From NCBI RefSeq assembly GCF_001439785.1, contig NZ_JYLI01000005.1, positions 308,303-372,302 of the forward strand: 64,000 nt of DNA, written 5' to 3'. Source of the DNA: Pseudomonas poae. GTDB taxonomy: Bacteria; Pseudomonadota; Gammaproteobacteria; Pseudomonadales; Pseudomonadaceae. Positions 8,275 to 18,610 of this stretch are shown piece by piece; within the stretch, counting starts at the first letter, position 1, and each line of letters starts with the position of its first letter. The notes beneath the pieces are model-generated. The model was not told the DNA's origin. It did not search any database and was given only the letters and a program-made list of their open reading frames with translations. Both the position numbers and the translations under genes were made by a program.

Positions 8275-9036
8275 ATGCGCCAGTTTTCGACGGCGGTACT
8301 TGCAGGATTATCGTGGGTGTTTTCCAGCGCGGTGCTGGCCGCCGGCATCAGCGGTGAAGTCGGCGCGGGTCTCGCCTATCAGCCCCACGACCCCAGCGGC
8401 AACCACTACGAAGCGCGTCCCATCCCCTACTTCGACCTGGACTGGGGCACGCTCAGCCTGGACACCGATGACGGCCTGACCTGGCGCGCACTCGACAGCC
8501 GGGGCATCAGCGCCGGCCCCTATGTCAATTACCTGCAGGGCCGGGAAAGCAACGGCCCGTTGCGCGGCCTGCGTGATGTGCCGGACATGGCCGAGGTCGG
8601 CGGGTTCGTCCAGTACGCCCCGGCCGATTTCTGGCGCGTGTATGCGCAGGTGGGCCAGGCCGTCGGCGGCGGGCGCGAGCAAGGTGGCGTGCTGGGCAAG
8701 CTTGGCGGCGAGCTGGGCTACCCACTGGGCGGCGTCATCGGCAGCACCGGCCTGATGGCGCACTTTGCCGACGCGCGCCAGACCCAGACCTTTTTTGGCG
8801 TGGATACCCGGGAGTCGGCCGCTTCTGGGATCCGCGCCTATAACGCCAGCGCGGGGTTCCAGAACCTCACGCTGACCCAAAGCTTCGAATTCCCCCTGGC
8901 CGCACACTGGTCGCTGCTGACCAGCGCCAGTTGGGTGCACCTCGTCGGTTCGGCGGCCAACAGCAGCCTCGTCAAGCAAGCCGGGCATGTGAACCAGGGC
9001 CAGTTGCAGACGGCGATCAGCTACAAATTCGACTGA
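8275..9036 (+). CDS. MipA/OmpV family outer-membrane protein
   Basis: 253 residues. Signal peptide at about 1-22 (MRQFSTAVLAGLSWVFSSAVLAA), then a beta-barrel-like sequence of alternating hydrophobic and aromatic strands ending in SYKFD, with a C-terminal aromatic typical of barrel insertion. Sequence features fit MipA/OmpV (scaffold-like outer-membrane proteins; E. coli MipA binds MltA and PBP1B). The start at 8275 sits behind an AAGGAG-type site (CAAGGAGTGCGCACC) and immediately precedes the signal peptide; an earlier in-frame start at 8242 would add 11 residues ahead of it. Divergent from the phosphatase operon. Confidence 0.8.
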   Translation: MRQFSTAVLAGLSWVFSSAVLAAGISGEVGAGLAYQPHDPSGNHYEARPIPYFDLDWGTLSLDTDDGLTWRALDSRGISAGPYVNYLQGRESNGPLRGLRDVPDMAEVGGFVQYAPADFWRVYAQVGQAVGGGREQGGVLGKLGGELGYPLGGVIGSTGLMAHFADARQTQTFFGVDTRESAASGIRAYNASAGFQNLTLTQSFEFPLAAHWSLLTSASWVHLVGSAANSSLVKQAGHVNQGQLQTAISYKFD

Positions 9037-9041
9037 CCCGC

Positions 9042-9060
9042 CCAAAGGCTCAGCCTTTGG
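9042..9060. terminator. Hairpin between convergent genes
   Basis: CCAAAGGC-TCA-GCCTTTGG is a perfect 8-bp stem that contains the stop codon of the minus-strand DsbA-like gene and lies 6 bases after the mipA-like stop. There is no clear T run on either side, so termination efficiency is uncertain. Confidence 0.4.
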
Positions 9061-9703
9061 CTTCCTGGATGATCTGGCGAATCGCGCCGACGAAGGCTTC
9101 GGCCGGCTGGCCGCCGCTGACGGCGTACTGGTCGTTAAACACGATGGTCGGCACCGAGGTCACGCCACGGGAGATCCACAGCTGCTCCTGCTCACGCACT
9201 TGGGCGGCATATTCATCGCTGGCGAGAATCTCGGCGGCGCGCTGCACGTCCAGGCCGACGCTTTCGGCGATGATCGCCAGGGTGGCGTGGTCGGACGGGT
9301 CCTGGCCATCGCTGAAGTAGGCCTTGAACAGTGCTTCCTTGAGGTTGTACTGCAAACCTTCAAGACCGGCCCAATGCAGCAGGCGGTGAGCGTCGAAGGT
9401 GTTGTAGATACGGCTCTGCCCATCGGTGCGGAAGGCAAAGCCCAGCGCGGCGCCCATGTCGCGAATACGCGCGCGATTGGCCTGGGACTCTTCGGCGCTG
9501 GAGCCGTATTTTTCAGTGATGTGCTCGACGATGTTCTGCCCGATGGCCGGCATGTTCGGGTTGAGTTCGAACGGCTGGAAATGGATCTCGGCCTGCACCT
9601 CGGCGCCGAGCTGGTCCAGTGCTTCGGTCAGGCCGCGCAGGCCGATGATGCACCAGGGGCAGGACACGTCACTGACGAAATCGATTTTCAGGGGAGTACT
9701 CAT
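9050..9703 (-). CDS. DsbA family oxidoreductase, FrnE-like
   Basis: 217 residues, no signal peptide, so cytoplasmic. N-terminal strand [15 protein letters not shown] contains the thioredoxin-fold active site CPWC. The helical insertion and the cis-Pro region ([24 protein letters not shown]) match the DsbA/FrnE subfamily of thiol-disulfide oxidoreductases, sometimes called 2-hydroxychromene-2-carboxylate isomerase-like. ATG at 9703 gives [12 protein letters not shown] and is preferred to longer starts lacking homology. Stands alone, with the next minus-strand gene starting 1 kb upstream and ending 53 bp before it. Confidence 0.88.
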   Translation of the reverse strand: MSTPLKIDFVSDVSCPWCIIGLRGLTEALDQLGAEVQAEIHFQPFELNPNMPAIGQNIVEHITEKYGSSAEESQANRARIRDMGAALGFAFRTDGQSRIYNTFDAHRLLHWAGLEGLQYNLKEALFKAYFSDGQDPSDHATLAIIAESVGLDVQRAAEILASDEYAAQVREQEQLWISRGVTSVPTIVFNDQYAVSGGQPAEAFVGAIRQIIQEAKG

Positions 9704-9756
9704 GGCAGGCAACCTCGCAGGCAAATGTGTCGCAAAGGTTGCACGATACACCAATG

Positions 9757-10776
9757 TCACAGCACCTTCGAAGGCGCCACCGCATCGATCTGCGCCCAGT
9801 GCGCCGTATCTTCGCGATGGGCTTGCAGGTACGGCAGCACCGCCGCCAGCAGGGGCGCCTTGAACGCTTCCTGGAAACGATGGGCCAGGCCCGGAATCAG
9901 CTTCAACTGGCTGCCCTGAATATGCGCGGCCAGGTGGATGCCATGCATCACCGGCAACAGCGGGTCGGCGGTGCCGTGCACCACCAGCGTCGGCACGCGC
10001 AGCTGGTTGAGCAACGGCACGCGGCTCGGTTCGGCGAGGATGGCCATGATCTGGCGCTTCACGCCTTCGGGGTTGAAGGCACGGTCGTAGGACAGCGCCG
10101 CCTGATGCAACAACATCTGGCGATCATCCTTCACGTTCGGGCTGCCCAGGGCCGCGAGCAGATCTGCCTGCTGCTCCAGCGCCACTTCGCGGTTGGGCGC
10201 GCTGCGCCGCGCCAGCAATTGCACCAGCGCCGCGTTCGGAGCCGGCAGGCCTTCGGCGCCGGAGCTGGTCATGATCAGCGTCAGGCTTTCCACCCGTTGC
10301 GGCGCCATGGCGGCCAGGTGCTGGGCGATCATGCCGCCCATGCTCGCGCCGAGTACGTGAAATTGCTGGACGTGCAAGGCGTCCATCAAGCCCAGCGCGT
10401 CATCGGCCATGTCCGTCAGCGTATAGGGCGCCGACACCGGCAGCCCGAGCTTGTAGCGCAGCACCTCGAACGTCAGGTTGGCGCTGGCCGGCGCCTGGCG
10501 CCAGGTGGACAAGCCGACGTCACGGTTGTCATAGCGGATCACCCGAAAGCCTTGCTCGCACAGGGCGACCACCACTTCGTCAGGCCAGTGGATCAATTGC
10601 CCGCCCAGGCCCATCACCAACAGCAAGGCAGGGTCGGACGCACGGCCGATGCTCTGGTAGGCGATGCTCACCTGCGCCAGGTCGACGGTTTGGGTCGGGA
10701 CATTGACATCGCATCGAGACGCCGCAAAACACGGCAGGCCGACTAAAAGAGCGGCCAGTAAAAGCAACACACGCAT
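9757..10776 (-). CDS. Alpha/beta hydrolase, exported
   Basis: 339 residues. Hydrophobic N terminus [18 protein letters not shown] reads as a cleavable signal peptide, so a periplasmic location is likely. Catalytic motifs: nucleophile [12 protein letters not shown], acid in [11 protein letters not shown], His in PGLAHRF. The cap region lacks features that would identify a substrate; aclacinomycin-methylesterase/haloperoxidase-like hydrolases are the nearest general group. Followed by the DsbA-like gene after 53 bp, so co-transcription is possible. Confidence 0.82.
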   Translation of the reverse strand: MRVLLLLAALLVGLPCFAASRCDVNVPTQTVDLAQVSIAYQSIGRASDPALLLVMGLGGQLIHWPDEVVVALCEQGFRVIRYDNRDVGLSTWRQAPASANLTFEVLRYKLGLPVSAPYTLTDMADDALGLMDALHVQQFHVLGASMGGMIAQHLAAMAPQRVESLTLIMTSSGAEGLPAPNAALVQLLARRSAPNREVALEQQADLLAALGSPNVKDDRQMLLHQAALSYDRAFNPEGVKRQIMAILAEPSRVPLLNQLRVPTLVVHGTADPLLPVMHGIHLAAHIQGSQLKLIPGLAHRFQEAFKAPLLAAVLPYLQAHREDTAHWAQIDAVAPSKVL

Positions 10777-10990
10777 GGAAAACACCGAAACGCAGAACCC
10801 CAGTAGAGCGCGAGTCTGATGAAGTTTGTTCAAGCGCGCTGCCACACTTGCATGACAGTTTGATGAAGAGCGCCCAACGGTCATTTACGCCGGATGCTAG
10901 ACAGGGATACCGCCTGGCGCATCGCGCACTCCCCTGTAATGACGACCTTGGCGCAGGCGCACCCCGCTCCTGCCGACGAGGCCATTGATC

Positions 10991-13900
10991 ATGCCCCACG
11001 AACATCCCCCAACCACCCCGGCAATACGCCTGGACGATTTCAACTTCACCACCCGACTGGGACGCCTGTGGGTTGACGAAAGCCTGCTGCTTTCAGCCCT
11101 GCAACGATGGACAGACTGCCGTCAGGCGATGCTCGATCTCATGCGCGACATCCCCTCCCCCCAGAGTCTTGTGGCGCAACTGATCCTTGAAAAACTGGAC
11201 CTCGACGGCAACACGGTCGGCCTGCGCAGCACGGATAAACCCTTCATCAACGTGAACAAAGCGCTTGCCCTGATGCAACAGCGCCCCGAAGTGCCGGACT
11301 CGATTGACCAGGACTTCATTGTGGTGGGCCTGCGCAGCCAGCATCCCTTGTTCGAGCTGACGGCGGGCGAAATGCTTGAGCGCCTGGACTCGCTGGACCT
11401 GAAGGGCTTTATCAGCCAGGCCTGGAAACGCTACTGGGATGACCGCGCGCCGCACACGCCCGTGTCGCGCCGCACGCGCGCCAACCAGTTGTATAAAGGC
11501 CACTTCGAAGCCGCCGCCCAAGTGGCATTCGCCCTCGCCCAACTGAGCACCGAGCAACTCAAACCAGCGCTGGCGAAACTGGCCTTGCCGGAGAATTCCG
11601 ACAGGGCCGTTTATGCAGAACGAATGAGTTTCAAGTGGACAGACGAGCACACCGTCCCCTGGCACGCCGCACTGGTGCTGACCATCGACACCGTCCCCCT
11701 CACCGCTCAGTTGCTTTACACGCCCTTCCGGCAACCCGTGTTCCAGATATTCAAGGAACGTAACGCGCTGGAAAGCTGGCTGCTGGGCGAACAGGGCCAA
11801 CTGATTGCATCGAACCGCCAAAGCCTGGCGTCGGAAATCGACTATGAACTGATCGACAACCCCTTTACCGATGCAATGGACGCCTGGCTCGCCGATGCCG
11901 AGTCCCGCCTGGTGGCTGCGCTGAAACAAACCAGCGGCGCGGACTTCGCCACACGAGGCGTGTATGCGTTGCAGGCTGCTGATTTGCTTTACCAACAGCT
12001 GAGCGGCAATGGACTATTTCCGGCGCCGCCTGACGCGCCGCTCCCGACCAACGACCCCGACATCGCGCCCACACCCTTCGGTTTACTCAGCGCCGACCTG
12101 CCGCTGGCGACCCGCCTGGCCACGCTCAAGCAGCAGCGTGAGGCCCTGGAGGCGCTGATGGAGCCTGGACAGGCCGACCCACTGCACACACTCAAACCCC
12201 ACCTCGATGACTTGACCGCCGCCCAACAATCGGCCGACAGCGCACTGACCACACTGTTGGAAAACAAGACAGGCTTGCAGTTGCAGGCCCTGCAAAAAAC
12301 CGCCTCACGCGCCAAAAGCGACCTCTACGCCGCCCGCGTCAAAGGCTTGCGCGCAGAAGCCGAAATCCAACGGTTGCTCAAGCAGATCAGCAACGACGAA
12401 TACCTGCGGTTGCAGGCGGTCCTGAACCATCCCAATCGCCAGGATCGCGCGTTGCCAGTGGCCGCTTGCCGCTTGCTCGTGAGCAGGCGCAGCACCAACG
12501 GTGAACATGGCCAGACCGTGGTGCAAAGCCAGGAGCTGCAAGGCCCGCTGGCGATCATCAATGCGGCTGACCTGCAAGACCCGCCAAGCGATGACGGCGT
12601 GCTGCTGTGGTGGCCAGGCCGCTCGGGCGGGCTGCAACGCTTCGCCTCGCGAGAGGCACTGCACACCGGGCTGCTCAACATCCAGGTGGATGATGCCGAG
12701 CTGAGCCTGCAACTGGCCGAGGTGCCGCAGGAAGCGCTCGATTACGGTCTGCAGTCGCAGATACAACAGTGCTCACAAAAGGCCGCGTTGTTGATGGAAA
12801 GCCACGCTGACCCGGTCGTGCTGAACGAACGCGCGGCCGAGCTGCGCGCACTGCCGGAAAAATGCCGGCTCGAATGGCAGGTGCACCGCCATGCCGCACG
12901 GGACCTCGCCTGCGCGCAACTGGCTGAGCAACAGCGCAGCGTCACGCGCGCCGAACAGCAGCCGCAATGGGTCAGTGAACTGTCCGACGCGCAGACCGCC
13001 GAACTCAAGCCGATGATCACAGCCAGCGTGGACGCATTGCGTCGATCGCAGGTACTGGTACAACGCGACCTCCCGTCTGCCCGCCGCTTCAGCCAGGGTC
13101 AGATCGAGCAGCGTCTGCGCCAGGACTTCTCGCTGCGCAAGCCCTTCACCCTCACGCTTGACCTCCCGGTAACGGTCGAAAAGCAAACGCTGCTGGGTTC
13201 AGGCGCTGCCGGCTCGTTTTCACCGCGCACCGTGAACAAGGCCAGCGCCGCACGCAGCATGCTCACGTTGCACGAACTGGCCCTGTTCACCGTTGAAGAC
13301 ACCCTCAAGGACCGTCTGGAGTTCATGAAAGTCCAGGTGATCGGCGACGACGAAGCCGAGCGCCAGCGACTGCTCACCGGCATTACCGCGCCCTACGTCA
13401 AAAGGATCATCAGGGAACTGGACGTCGCGCAAAAATATGAAGACCTGATCACCCTCACGTTCCTGGGCAAGCCTGCGGCGACCACCTTCAGCGACGCCTA
13501 CCAGCAGGAAACCCTGCTGGAAAACTGGCGCTTGCTGCTGCAACTGCAACGCAGCATTGCCAAGGTACGCGGGCACCTCAAGGACGACGCGCTGCAGATA
13601 CTCGACATCGCCATCGACGCCAGCACTGAACAGGCCTGGCGCCAGGGCAACCGCCGAATCGTCCTCAAGCCGGCACACCTGACGGCCGGAGGCAGCGACA
13701 CGCAAGAGTTCAGTTCAACGCTGCTGGGCATAACCTTTATTCAGGAATTGAACAGCGGGGTGACTCTGCTGTACTTGCCCGACCGCCTCGACGGTCAGTT
13801 TTTCTACCGTTTCGACACCCTGGAAGCGGCTCGAAAAGCCCTGTTCAATTGGTGCTTTCGCGAAGAGATGCACCAGTACCTGGCCGGCCGCGCACTGGGT

Positions 13901-16582
13901 GGTACAACCGAGCGACACGCCTACCGCATCAAGCAGGCCTTGCTCAAGCACTACGACGCCATTATCGGTGTGGGCGTCCCCTGGCCAGCCTCGACCTCTC
14001 TCGCGAAAAACCTGCTCAATGCCCATATGGGCCAGGTGCTGGACGCTCATCGCAACACGTCACGCTCCAACAGCGCACAGCGCCTGCGCGAATCGGCGAG
14101 CAAAGGTGCGCAGGCCATGTACTTCATCAAACTGGCGATGGGATTCGTGCCGTTTATCGGCACGGCTGTCGGCCTGTATGACGCGTGGGTGCAAGCGAAC
14201 ATGGCCGTTGCCGCGTTCCTGCGCGGCGATGTGCAGAGCGGAGTCGACGCCCTGGCGTCCAGTCTGCACGCGCTGATCAACGCCGGCGTCGACCTGGCCA
14301 CCGGGATTGGCATCTCTGCCAACGCGACCCGCCCCAGGGTTCGCCTGCAGCAGCTGGAGCGGCTCGGCCGCAGCGCGGCTGCTCTGTCGCCGCCGTCGTT
14401 GCGCAAGTCGTCAGCCATCGTCGAACGCTTTGCCGGGTACGAGTACGAACAACCGATTTCCCTGCACGGCCTGCAACCTCACAGCGAAGGGATCTACCGC
14501 AACGTCTACCGACACGCACAAGGGGACTTCATGCTCAGCCAGGGCCGTGTGTTCGAGGTCGAGCTGGACCACAACCTGCACACGTTGCGCTTGAAAGGGA
14601 CGCGCACCAAAACCTACAAACAGCCCATCGTGCTTGACGAGGCCGGCGACTGGACTACCCACGGCGCGGTATACGGCACCCTCGTCAACGGTGGACTCGC
14701 CGGCGGCGGCGGTGTGCTCGGGCATCTGGCAGACCGCCTCGATCCCGTCTGGCCTCTGGCGATCCGTGAACGCTTGCCCCGCTGGTGGACCGATCACGCA
14801 TGGCGCCAGCAACTGCGCCTGCACGATGAAGCCATGGCCCTCGGTCAGCGCGTCAGTCACCAGCTCACGCGAACAAAACGCCTGGAACTGCTCTACCTGA
14901 ACGCCCAGGCTCCGGCCAAATCAGCTGCGCTGACGGACTTGCGCCAGGCCCTGCGAGAATCCATCGAGCTTGCCCTGCAGCACGACCGCACACTGGCGCA
15001 ACTGCCTCGCCCGGTCAGCCGTGAGGCCATCACCTTTCGTCAAGGCGTGCGCCGCGCGAATGCTGCCAGCATCGTCAGAAACAACATCGAGCTTGCCAAC
15101 TATGCGAGACGGCAGATGCAGCCTCAGATCGAACAGTTCGCCGCGCTGAGCATTGAACGAATCCAGGCAAGCGACCTGATCAATCACGCCGTGCGACGTA
15201 AAGCCCTGAGCCTCAAGATTCGCGAAACGCTCGATGAAGTGGAACAGTGCGCACAGACGGCCAACACCTGGCATCAAAAAATCCTCCACGAACGGGACTT
15301 CACGTTCACCGAGACCGATCCCGGCGTCCTGAGTGCCTACAAGGCCCTGGACACCGACCTCACTGAGCTCAATACCCAGTTCGGCACCGATTATCGTCGT
15401 CACCTCACACTCAGTTTCAGTCTGGAGAGCTTCAATCGCTACGACGGCATCAGTGAGGTGTCGTGGTTCTATCTGTTCCAGCAGACCCTCAAGAGCCATG
15501 TCAATATTTCCCGCGCGCTCACCCTTCACTTCCTGCTGAACCGTTCTCCCGCCACTCGCGCTCAACGCCTGGCCATACTGGAGGCCTGCATTCAGGACTA
15601 CCAGAGCTTCAGTCGCGATCTGACAACCTGGAACCTGGGTTACCCGCAGCATTTCGATCAGCCTCGTCTGGCCACACTGCTCGATGACGTGGAAAAAATG
15701 CTCGAGCTGGCGCGCAACGATATGGGTATCAAACCCAGCGCTGCCCGAGACCCCAAACTCAAAGTCTTTACCACCGAAGAAAACCGATTGCTGGTGGGCA
15801 CCGAAACGATCAACCCGCAGACCAGTGCCCGCCAATATATCGTCGAGGCACCCGCAGGCCCGGTTGAAACCTGGCAACTCGATGCACACTCCAATCGCGC
15901 CCGCCTTGCCGCCCCCGAGCAACCGACGCCGCCCCCCGAAGTCAGCCTTGCGCGCTCGACGCTGGTCAGTGAAGCCCAGACCCGGCTCGGTGCCGTGGAC
16001 AACTACCAGAGCAAGGTGCAGAGCTATGCGCAGCAGAACATGAGCCCCGTGAACCTGGAACACATGCTGGTCAGCGAAGCCGCCGAGTTGAACGTGCGCG
16101 CCAATCGCATCGAGCGTGTGGCCCCTGATGAAGCCATCATCGGCCAACTGCGCAGCAAGGCCGATGAGTTGACCGTGGCCGGCCGACAACTGCGCGTCCA
16201 ACAGTCGATGAGCAGCAAACAGCCGACCGGTGGTTTCCTCGACTACCTGCTTTCGCCCCACAAGGATGATCGACCAGCGATCCGCCTGAGCAAACTGGGA
16301 GAGCGTGCCGTCAACGGGAAGCGCCAGGACGGTCGCAGCGATTTTTTCCAGGAGTACGCCGTACACGACCTGACCCAGCCCGGTGAACCGGTGCTGTGGT
16401 ATGTCCATGCGCATTACGACTCAGCCAAAGCGCCGTTCGACAGCGTGGTCAAAGCGCATTTGAAACTGCCGGAACAACGACGCCTGGGGCTGGAATGGCA
16501 AAAACAACAGCCCGGCCACACGCCGATCTGGCGCGGCGACATCAGCCGCGCACTGTTTCTCGAACATTTCAAAAACCTGTAA
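10991..16582 (+). CDS. Giant DUF6543 (dermonecrotic-toxin-like) protein
   Basis: 1,864 residues from ATG 10991 (MPHEHPPTTPAIRLDDFNF); a TTG two codons upstream is the only close alternative. No signal peptide. The sequence is hydrophilic and helical (several heptad-like stretches, for example around residues 400-480 and 1,330-1,560) except for two adjacent hydrophobic helices near residues 1,040-1,110 (MYFIKLAMGFVPFIGTAVGL, then LHALINAGVDLATGIGIS). This central membrane-targeting block and the N-terminal half match the DUF6543 'dermonecrotic toxin' proteins of Pseudomonas. I see no recognisable catalytic motif in the C-terminal half. A second DUF6543-type protein lies 11 kb downstream with a ligase domain. 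Likely a secreted effector or toxin, route unknown. Confidence 0.7.
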   Translation: MPHEHPPTTPAIRLDDFNFTTRLGRLWVDESLLLSALQRWTDCRQAMLDLMRDIPSPQSLVAQLILEKLDLDGNTVGLRSTDKPFINVNKALALMQQRPEVPDSIDQDFIVVGLRSQHPLFELTAGEMLERLDSLDLKGFISQAWKRYWDDRAPHTPVSRRTRANQLYKGHFEAAAQVAFALAQLSTEQLKPALAKLALPENSDRAVYAERMSFKWTDEHTVPWHAALVLTIDTVPLTAQLLYTPFRQPVFQIFKERNALESWLLGEQGQLIASNRQSLASEIDYELIDNPFTDAMDAWLADAESRLVAALKQTSGADFATRGVYALQAADLLYQQLSGNGLFPAPPDAPLPTNDPDIAPTPFGLLSADLPLATRLATLKQQREALEALMEPGQADPLHTLKPHLDDLTAAQQSADSALTTLLENKTGLQLQALQKTASRAKSDLYAARVKGLRAEAEIQRLLKQISNDEYLRLQAVLNHPNRQDRALPVAACRLLVSRRSTNGEHGQTVVQSQELQGPLAIINAADLQDPPSDDGVLLWWPGRSGGLQRFASREALHTGLLNIQVDDAELSLQLAEVPQEALDYGLQSQIQQCSQKAALLMESHADPVVLNERAAELRALPEKCRLEWQVHRHAARDLACAQLAEQQRSVTRAEQQPQWVSELSDAQTAELKPMITASVDALRRSQVLVQRDLPSARRFSQGQIEQRLRQDFSLRKPFTLTLDLPVTVEKQTLLGSGAAGSFSPRTVNKASAARSMLTLHELALFTVEDTLKDRLEFMKVQVIGDDEAERQRLLTGITAPYVKRIIRELDVAQKYEDLITLTFLGKPAATTFSDAYQQETLLENWRLLLQLQRSIAKVRGHLKDDALQILDIAIDASTEQAWRQGNRRIVLKPAHLTAGGSDTQEFSSTLLGITFIQELNSGVTLLYLPDRLDGQFFYRFDTLEAARKALFNWCFREEMHQYLAGRALGGTTERHAYRIKQALLKHYDAIIGVGVPWPASTSLAKNLLNAHMGQVLDAHRNTSRSNSAQRLRESASKGAQAMYFIKLAMGFVPFIGTAVGLYDAWVQANMAVAAFLRGDVQSGVDALASSLHALINAGVDLATGIGISANATRPRVRLQQLERLGRSAAALSPPSLRKSSAIVERFAGYEYEQPISLHGLQPHSEGIYRNVYRHAQGDFMLSQGRVFEVELDHNLHTLRLKGTRTKTYKQPIVLDEAGDWTTHGAVYGTLVNGGLAGGGGVLGHLADRLDPVWPLAIRERLPRWWTDHAWRQQLRLHDEAMALGQRVSHQLTRTKRLELLYLNAQAPAKSAALTDLRQALRESIELALQHDRTLAQLPRPVSREAITFRQGVRRANAASIVRNNIELANYARRQMQPQIEQFAALSIERIQASDLINHAVRRKALSLKIRETLDEVEQCAQTANTWHQKILHERDFTFTETDPGVLSAYKALDTDLTELNTQFGTDYRRHLTLSFSLESFNRYDGISEVSWFYLFQQTLKSHVNISRALTLHFLLNRSPATRAQRLAILEACIQDYQSFSRDLTTWNLGYPQHFDQPRLATLLDDVEKMLELARNDMGIKPSAARDPKLKVFTTEENRLLVGTETINPQTSARQYIVEAPAGPVETWQLDAHSNRARLAAPEQPTPPPEVSLARSTLVSEAQTRLGAVDNYQSKVQSYAQQNMSPVNLEHMLVSEAAELNVRANRIERVAPDEAIIGQLRSKADELTVAGRQLRVQQSMSSKQPTGGFLDYLLSPHKDDRPAIRLSKLGERAVNGKRQDGRSDFFQEYAVHDLTQPGEPVLWYVHAHYDSAKAPFDSVVKAHLKLPEQRRLGLEWQKQQPGHTPIWRGDISRALFLEHFKNL

Positions 16583-16611
16583 GCATGGCGCGGTCGACAC
16601 CCATGAGAACA

Positions 16612-16644
16612 TGAGACAAACTCACGCGATCTGATTGTGTCTCA
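16612..16644. promoter_or_regulatory. metR: Dyad upstream of metR
   Basis: TGAGACA (16612-16618) and TGTCTCA (16638-16644) form a perfect 7-bp inverted repeat with centres 26 bp apart, 22 bp before the metR start. LysR-type regulators usually bind dyads near their own promoters, so this may be an autoregulatory site. It does not match the enterobacterial MetR consensus well. Confidence 0.35.
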
Positions 16645-16665
16645 AATTGTTTTCATGGAGAGTCC

Positions 16666-17583
16666 GTGCTCGAAATCCGTCATCTCAAGACCCTGCACGC
16701 CCTGCGTGAAGCCGACAGCCTGGTGGAAGCCGCCGAACGCCTGCACCTGACGCAATCGGCGCTGTCGCACCAGTTCAAGGAGTTGGAAGAGCGCCTGGGC
16801 ATGCAGCTTTTTGTGCGCAAGACCAAGCCGCTGCGCTTCACCAGCGCCGGCCTGCGCCTGCTGCAATTGGCCGACGCCACACTGCCGCTGTTGCGTGGCG
16901 CCGAACGCGATATTGCACGGTTGGCCGGTGGCACCGCCGGGCGCTTGCACATGGCCATCGAGTGCCACAGCTGTTTTCAGTGGCTGATGCCGACCATCGA
17001 CCAATTCCGCGATGCATGGCCGGAAGTCGAGCTGGACCTGGCCTCGGGCTTTGCCTTCGCACCGCTGCCGGCGCTGGCCCGCGGTGACCTGGACCTGGTG
17101 GTGACCTCCGACCCGCTGGAGCTGCCGGGCATCACCTATGTGCCGCTGTTCACCTACGAAGCCATGCTGGCAGTGGCCAACCAGCACGCATTGGCTGGCA
17201 AGTCGTACATCGTGCCCGACGACCTGCTCAGCGAAACCCTGATCACCTACCCGGTGGAGCGCGACCGGCTGGACATCTTCACGCGCTTTCTGGAACCCGC
17301 CGATGTAGAGCCTGCGCAAGTGCGCACCTCGGAGCTGACGGTGATGATGATGCAACTGGTCGCCAGCGGCCGTGGCGTATGCGGCATGCCCCATTGGGCA
17401 CTGCATGAGTACAGCTCGCGCGGCTACGTGAAGGCCAAGCGCCTGGGCGAGAAAGGCCTGTTTGCCACGCTGTATGCGGGGGTGCGCACCGACATGCTGG
17501 ACGCGCCGTATATGCGCGATTTTCTGCTGACGGCCAAGGACACGTCGTTTTCAACATTGGATGGCGTGAGCGCCGTGCGCTGA
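16666..17583 (+). CDS. metR: LysR-type regulator of methionine biosynthesis MetR
   Basis: 305 residues. The N-terminal winged HTH (LKTLHALREADSLVEAAERL and LTQSALSHQFKELEERLG) is followed by a LysR substrate domain with the MetR-typical segment AIECHSCFQWLMPTIDQFRD. In enteric bacteria and Pseudomonas MetR activates metE/metH/glyA-type genes with homocysteine as co-effector. The start is GTG at 16666, placed 5 bases after a GGAG ribosome site; this start gives the conserved MLEIRHLKTL N terminus. Its targets are not in this window. Followed by convergent GNAT-NUDIX genes. Confidence 0.92.
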   Translation: MLEIRHLKTLHALREADSLVEAAERLHLTQSALSHQFKELEERLGMQLFVRKTKPLRFTSAGLRLLQLADATLPLLRGAERDIARLAGGTAGRLHMAIECHSCFQWLMPTIDQFRDAWPEVELDLASGFAFAPLPALARGDLDLVVTSDPLELPGITYVPLFTYEAMLAVANQHALAGKSYIVPDDLLSETLITYPVERDRLDIFTRFLEPADVEPAQVRTSELTVMMMQLVASGRGVCGMPHWALHEYSSRGYVKAKRLGEKGLFATLYAGVRTDMLDAPYMRDFLLTAKDTSFSTLDGVSAVR

Positions 17584-17604
17584 ACCATCACATCGGCCAC
17601 TGCC

Positions 17605-18111
17605 TCAGTCGGACTCGAGTTCGCGCCACATGTGGATCTTGTCGAAATACTCCACACCCACCCGCACCGCCAGCGGTTCCAGGCCGTACTGGATAAAGCC
17701 GCAGCGCTGGTATAACGCAAACGCTGCGTCATTGCCGGCGGTGACGGTCAGCTGGATCACCTTGAGACGCGGGTGCCGGCGCGCTTCGGCCAGCGCCGCC
17801 TCCACCAACTGACGGCCCAGGCCCTGCTGCTGATACGCCTCGGTGACGTACATGCCAAACAGGGTCGCCTTGTGCCGCGCCTTCTCCCGGGGCTCGAACG
17901 CCAGGCCGACGATGCCCGCGAGCATGTCCCCGGCAAACGCGCCGAGCAGCCGATCCAGCGGGTTGTCGAGGCGTTTTTGCCACCAGCTCAGGGGCATCGC
18001 CGCACGCTCGGCGACACTGGAGGTAAACGCCTGGGGATAGGCGTCATACGCCTGCAGCATCAACGTGCGATAGGTCTCGGCGTCATGGGCCTGCAGCGGG
18101 CGCAGGATCAT
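17605..18111 (-). CDS. GNAT family N-acetyltransferase
   Basis: 168 residues. A standard GNAT fold: LRPLQAHDAETYRTLM at the start, the acetyl-CoA pyrophosphate-binding motif A as YVTEAYQQQGLGRQLVEAAL (Q-Q-Q-G-L-G), and motif B region TAGNDAAFALYQRCGFIQYG. The acceptor is unknown. ATG overlaps the stop of the NUDIX gene (ATGA), so they form a two-gene operon with NUDIX first. Confidence 0.88.
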   Translation of the reverse strand: MILRPLQAHDAETYRTLMLQAYDAYPQAFTSSVAERAAMPLSWWQKRLDNPLDRLLGAFAGDMLAGIVGLAFEPREKARHKATLFGMYVTEAYQQQGLGRQLVEAALAEARRHPRLKVIQLTVTAGNDAAFALYQRCGFIQYGLEPLAVRVGVEYFDKIHMWRELESD

Positions 18112-18515
18112 GCGGGACGCGCGGCGCGATAAAACGGCAGAATCAGGTCTCGGGTCAATGGCGCCAACTGCAGGCCACCATCGCCAGCCGGATCGATCCA
18201 GCGGATTTCCTCGATTTCCGCAGCGGGCGTTACGGCCACATCGATGTTTACCTGGAACAGCTCGGCCTCAACGGTGAAGCCCGGCTCGTTGGCGGCGGGT
18301 GCCGAGAAGTGACCAAGGTAGACGGCGGCGTCGGGATCGATGCGCAGGTTCAATTCTTCAAACAGCTCCCGCGCCAGGGCCTGTGCGGGTTGTTCGCCCG
18401 CGTCGATCTTGCCGCCCGGCTGCATGAAGGCCTGGGTGCCACGCTTGCGCACCAGCAGGGTCTGGCCGTCACTGCCGATCAGCAGGGCGGCGGCAATGCG
18501 AATGGTTGAGGTCAT
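18108..18515 (-). CDS. NUDIX hydrolase
   Basis: 135 residues. The Nudix box GGKIDAGEQPAQALARELFEEL fits GX5EX7REUXEE with all metal-binding Glu residues present; the trailing G-hydrophobic pair is replaced by N-L. Such enzymes hydrolyse nucleoside diphosphates linked to another group. ATG at 18515 gives MTSTIRIAAALLIG directly before the first strand. Four-base overlap with the acetyltransferase gene downstream. Confidence 0.88.
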   Translation of the reverse strand: MTSTIRIAAALLIGSDGQTLLVRKRGTQAFMQPGGKIDAGEQPAQALARELFEELNLRIDPDAAVYLGHFSAPAANEPGFTVEAELFQVNIDVAVTPAAEIEEIRWIDPAGDGGLQLAPLTRDLILPFYRAARPA

Positions 18516-18610
18516 GGACAGGCTGCCTTGAATGCAAAGGCGCAAGGATCACATGGTCCAAGGCTTTATCGCAAATTCAGGGGGGCTTTCTGCCTGAGCG
18601 GGCTTGCCCC

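Noticed and set aside
14921..16414. Antisense open frame of 497 codons inside the DUF6543 gene
   Set aside because: No motifs and no start context; overlaps a continuous sense gene of normal composition.
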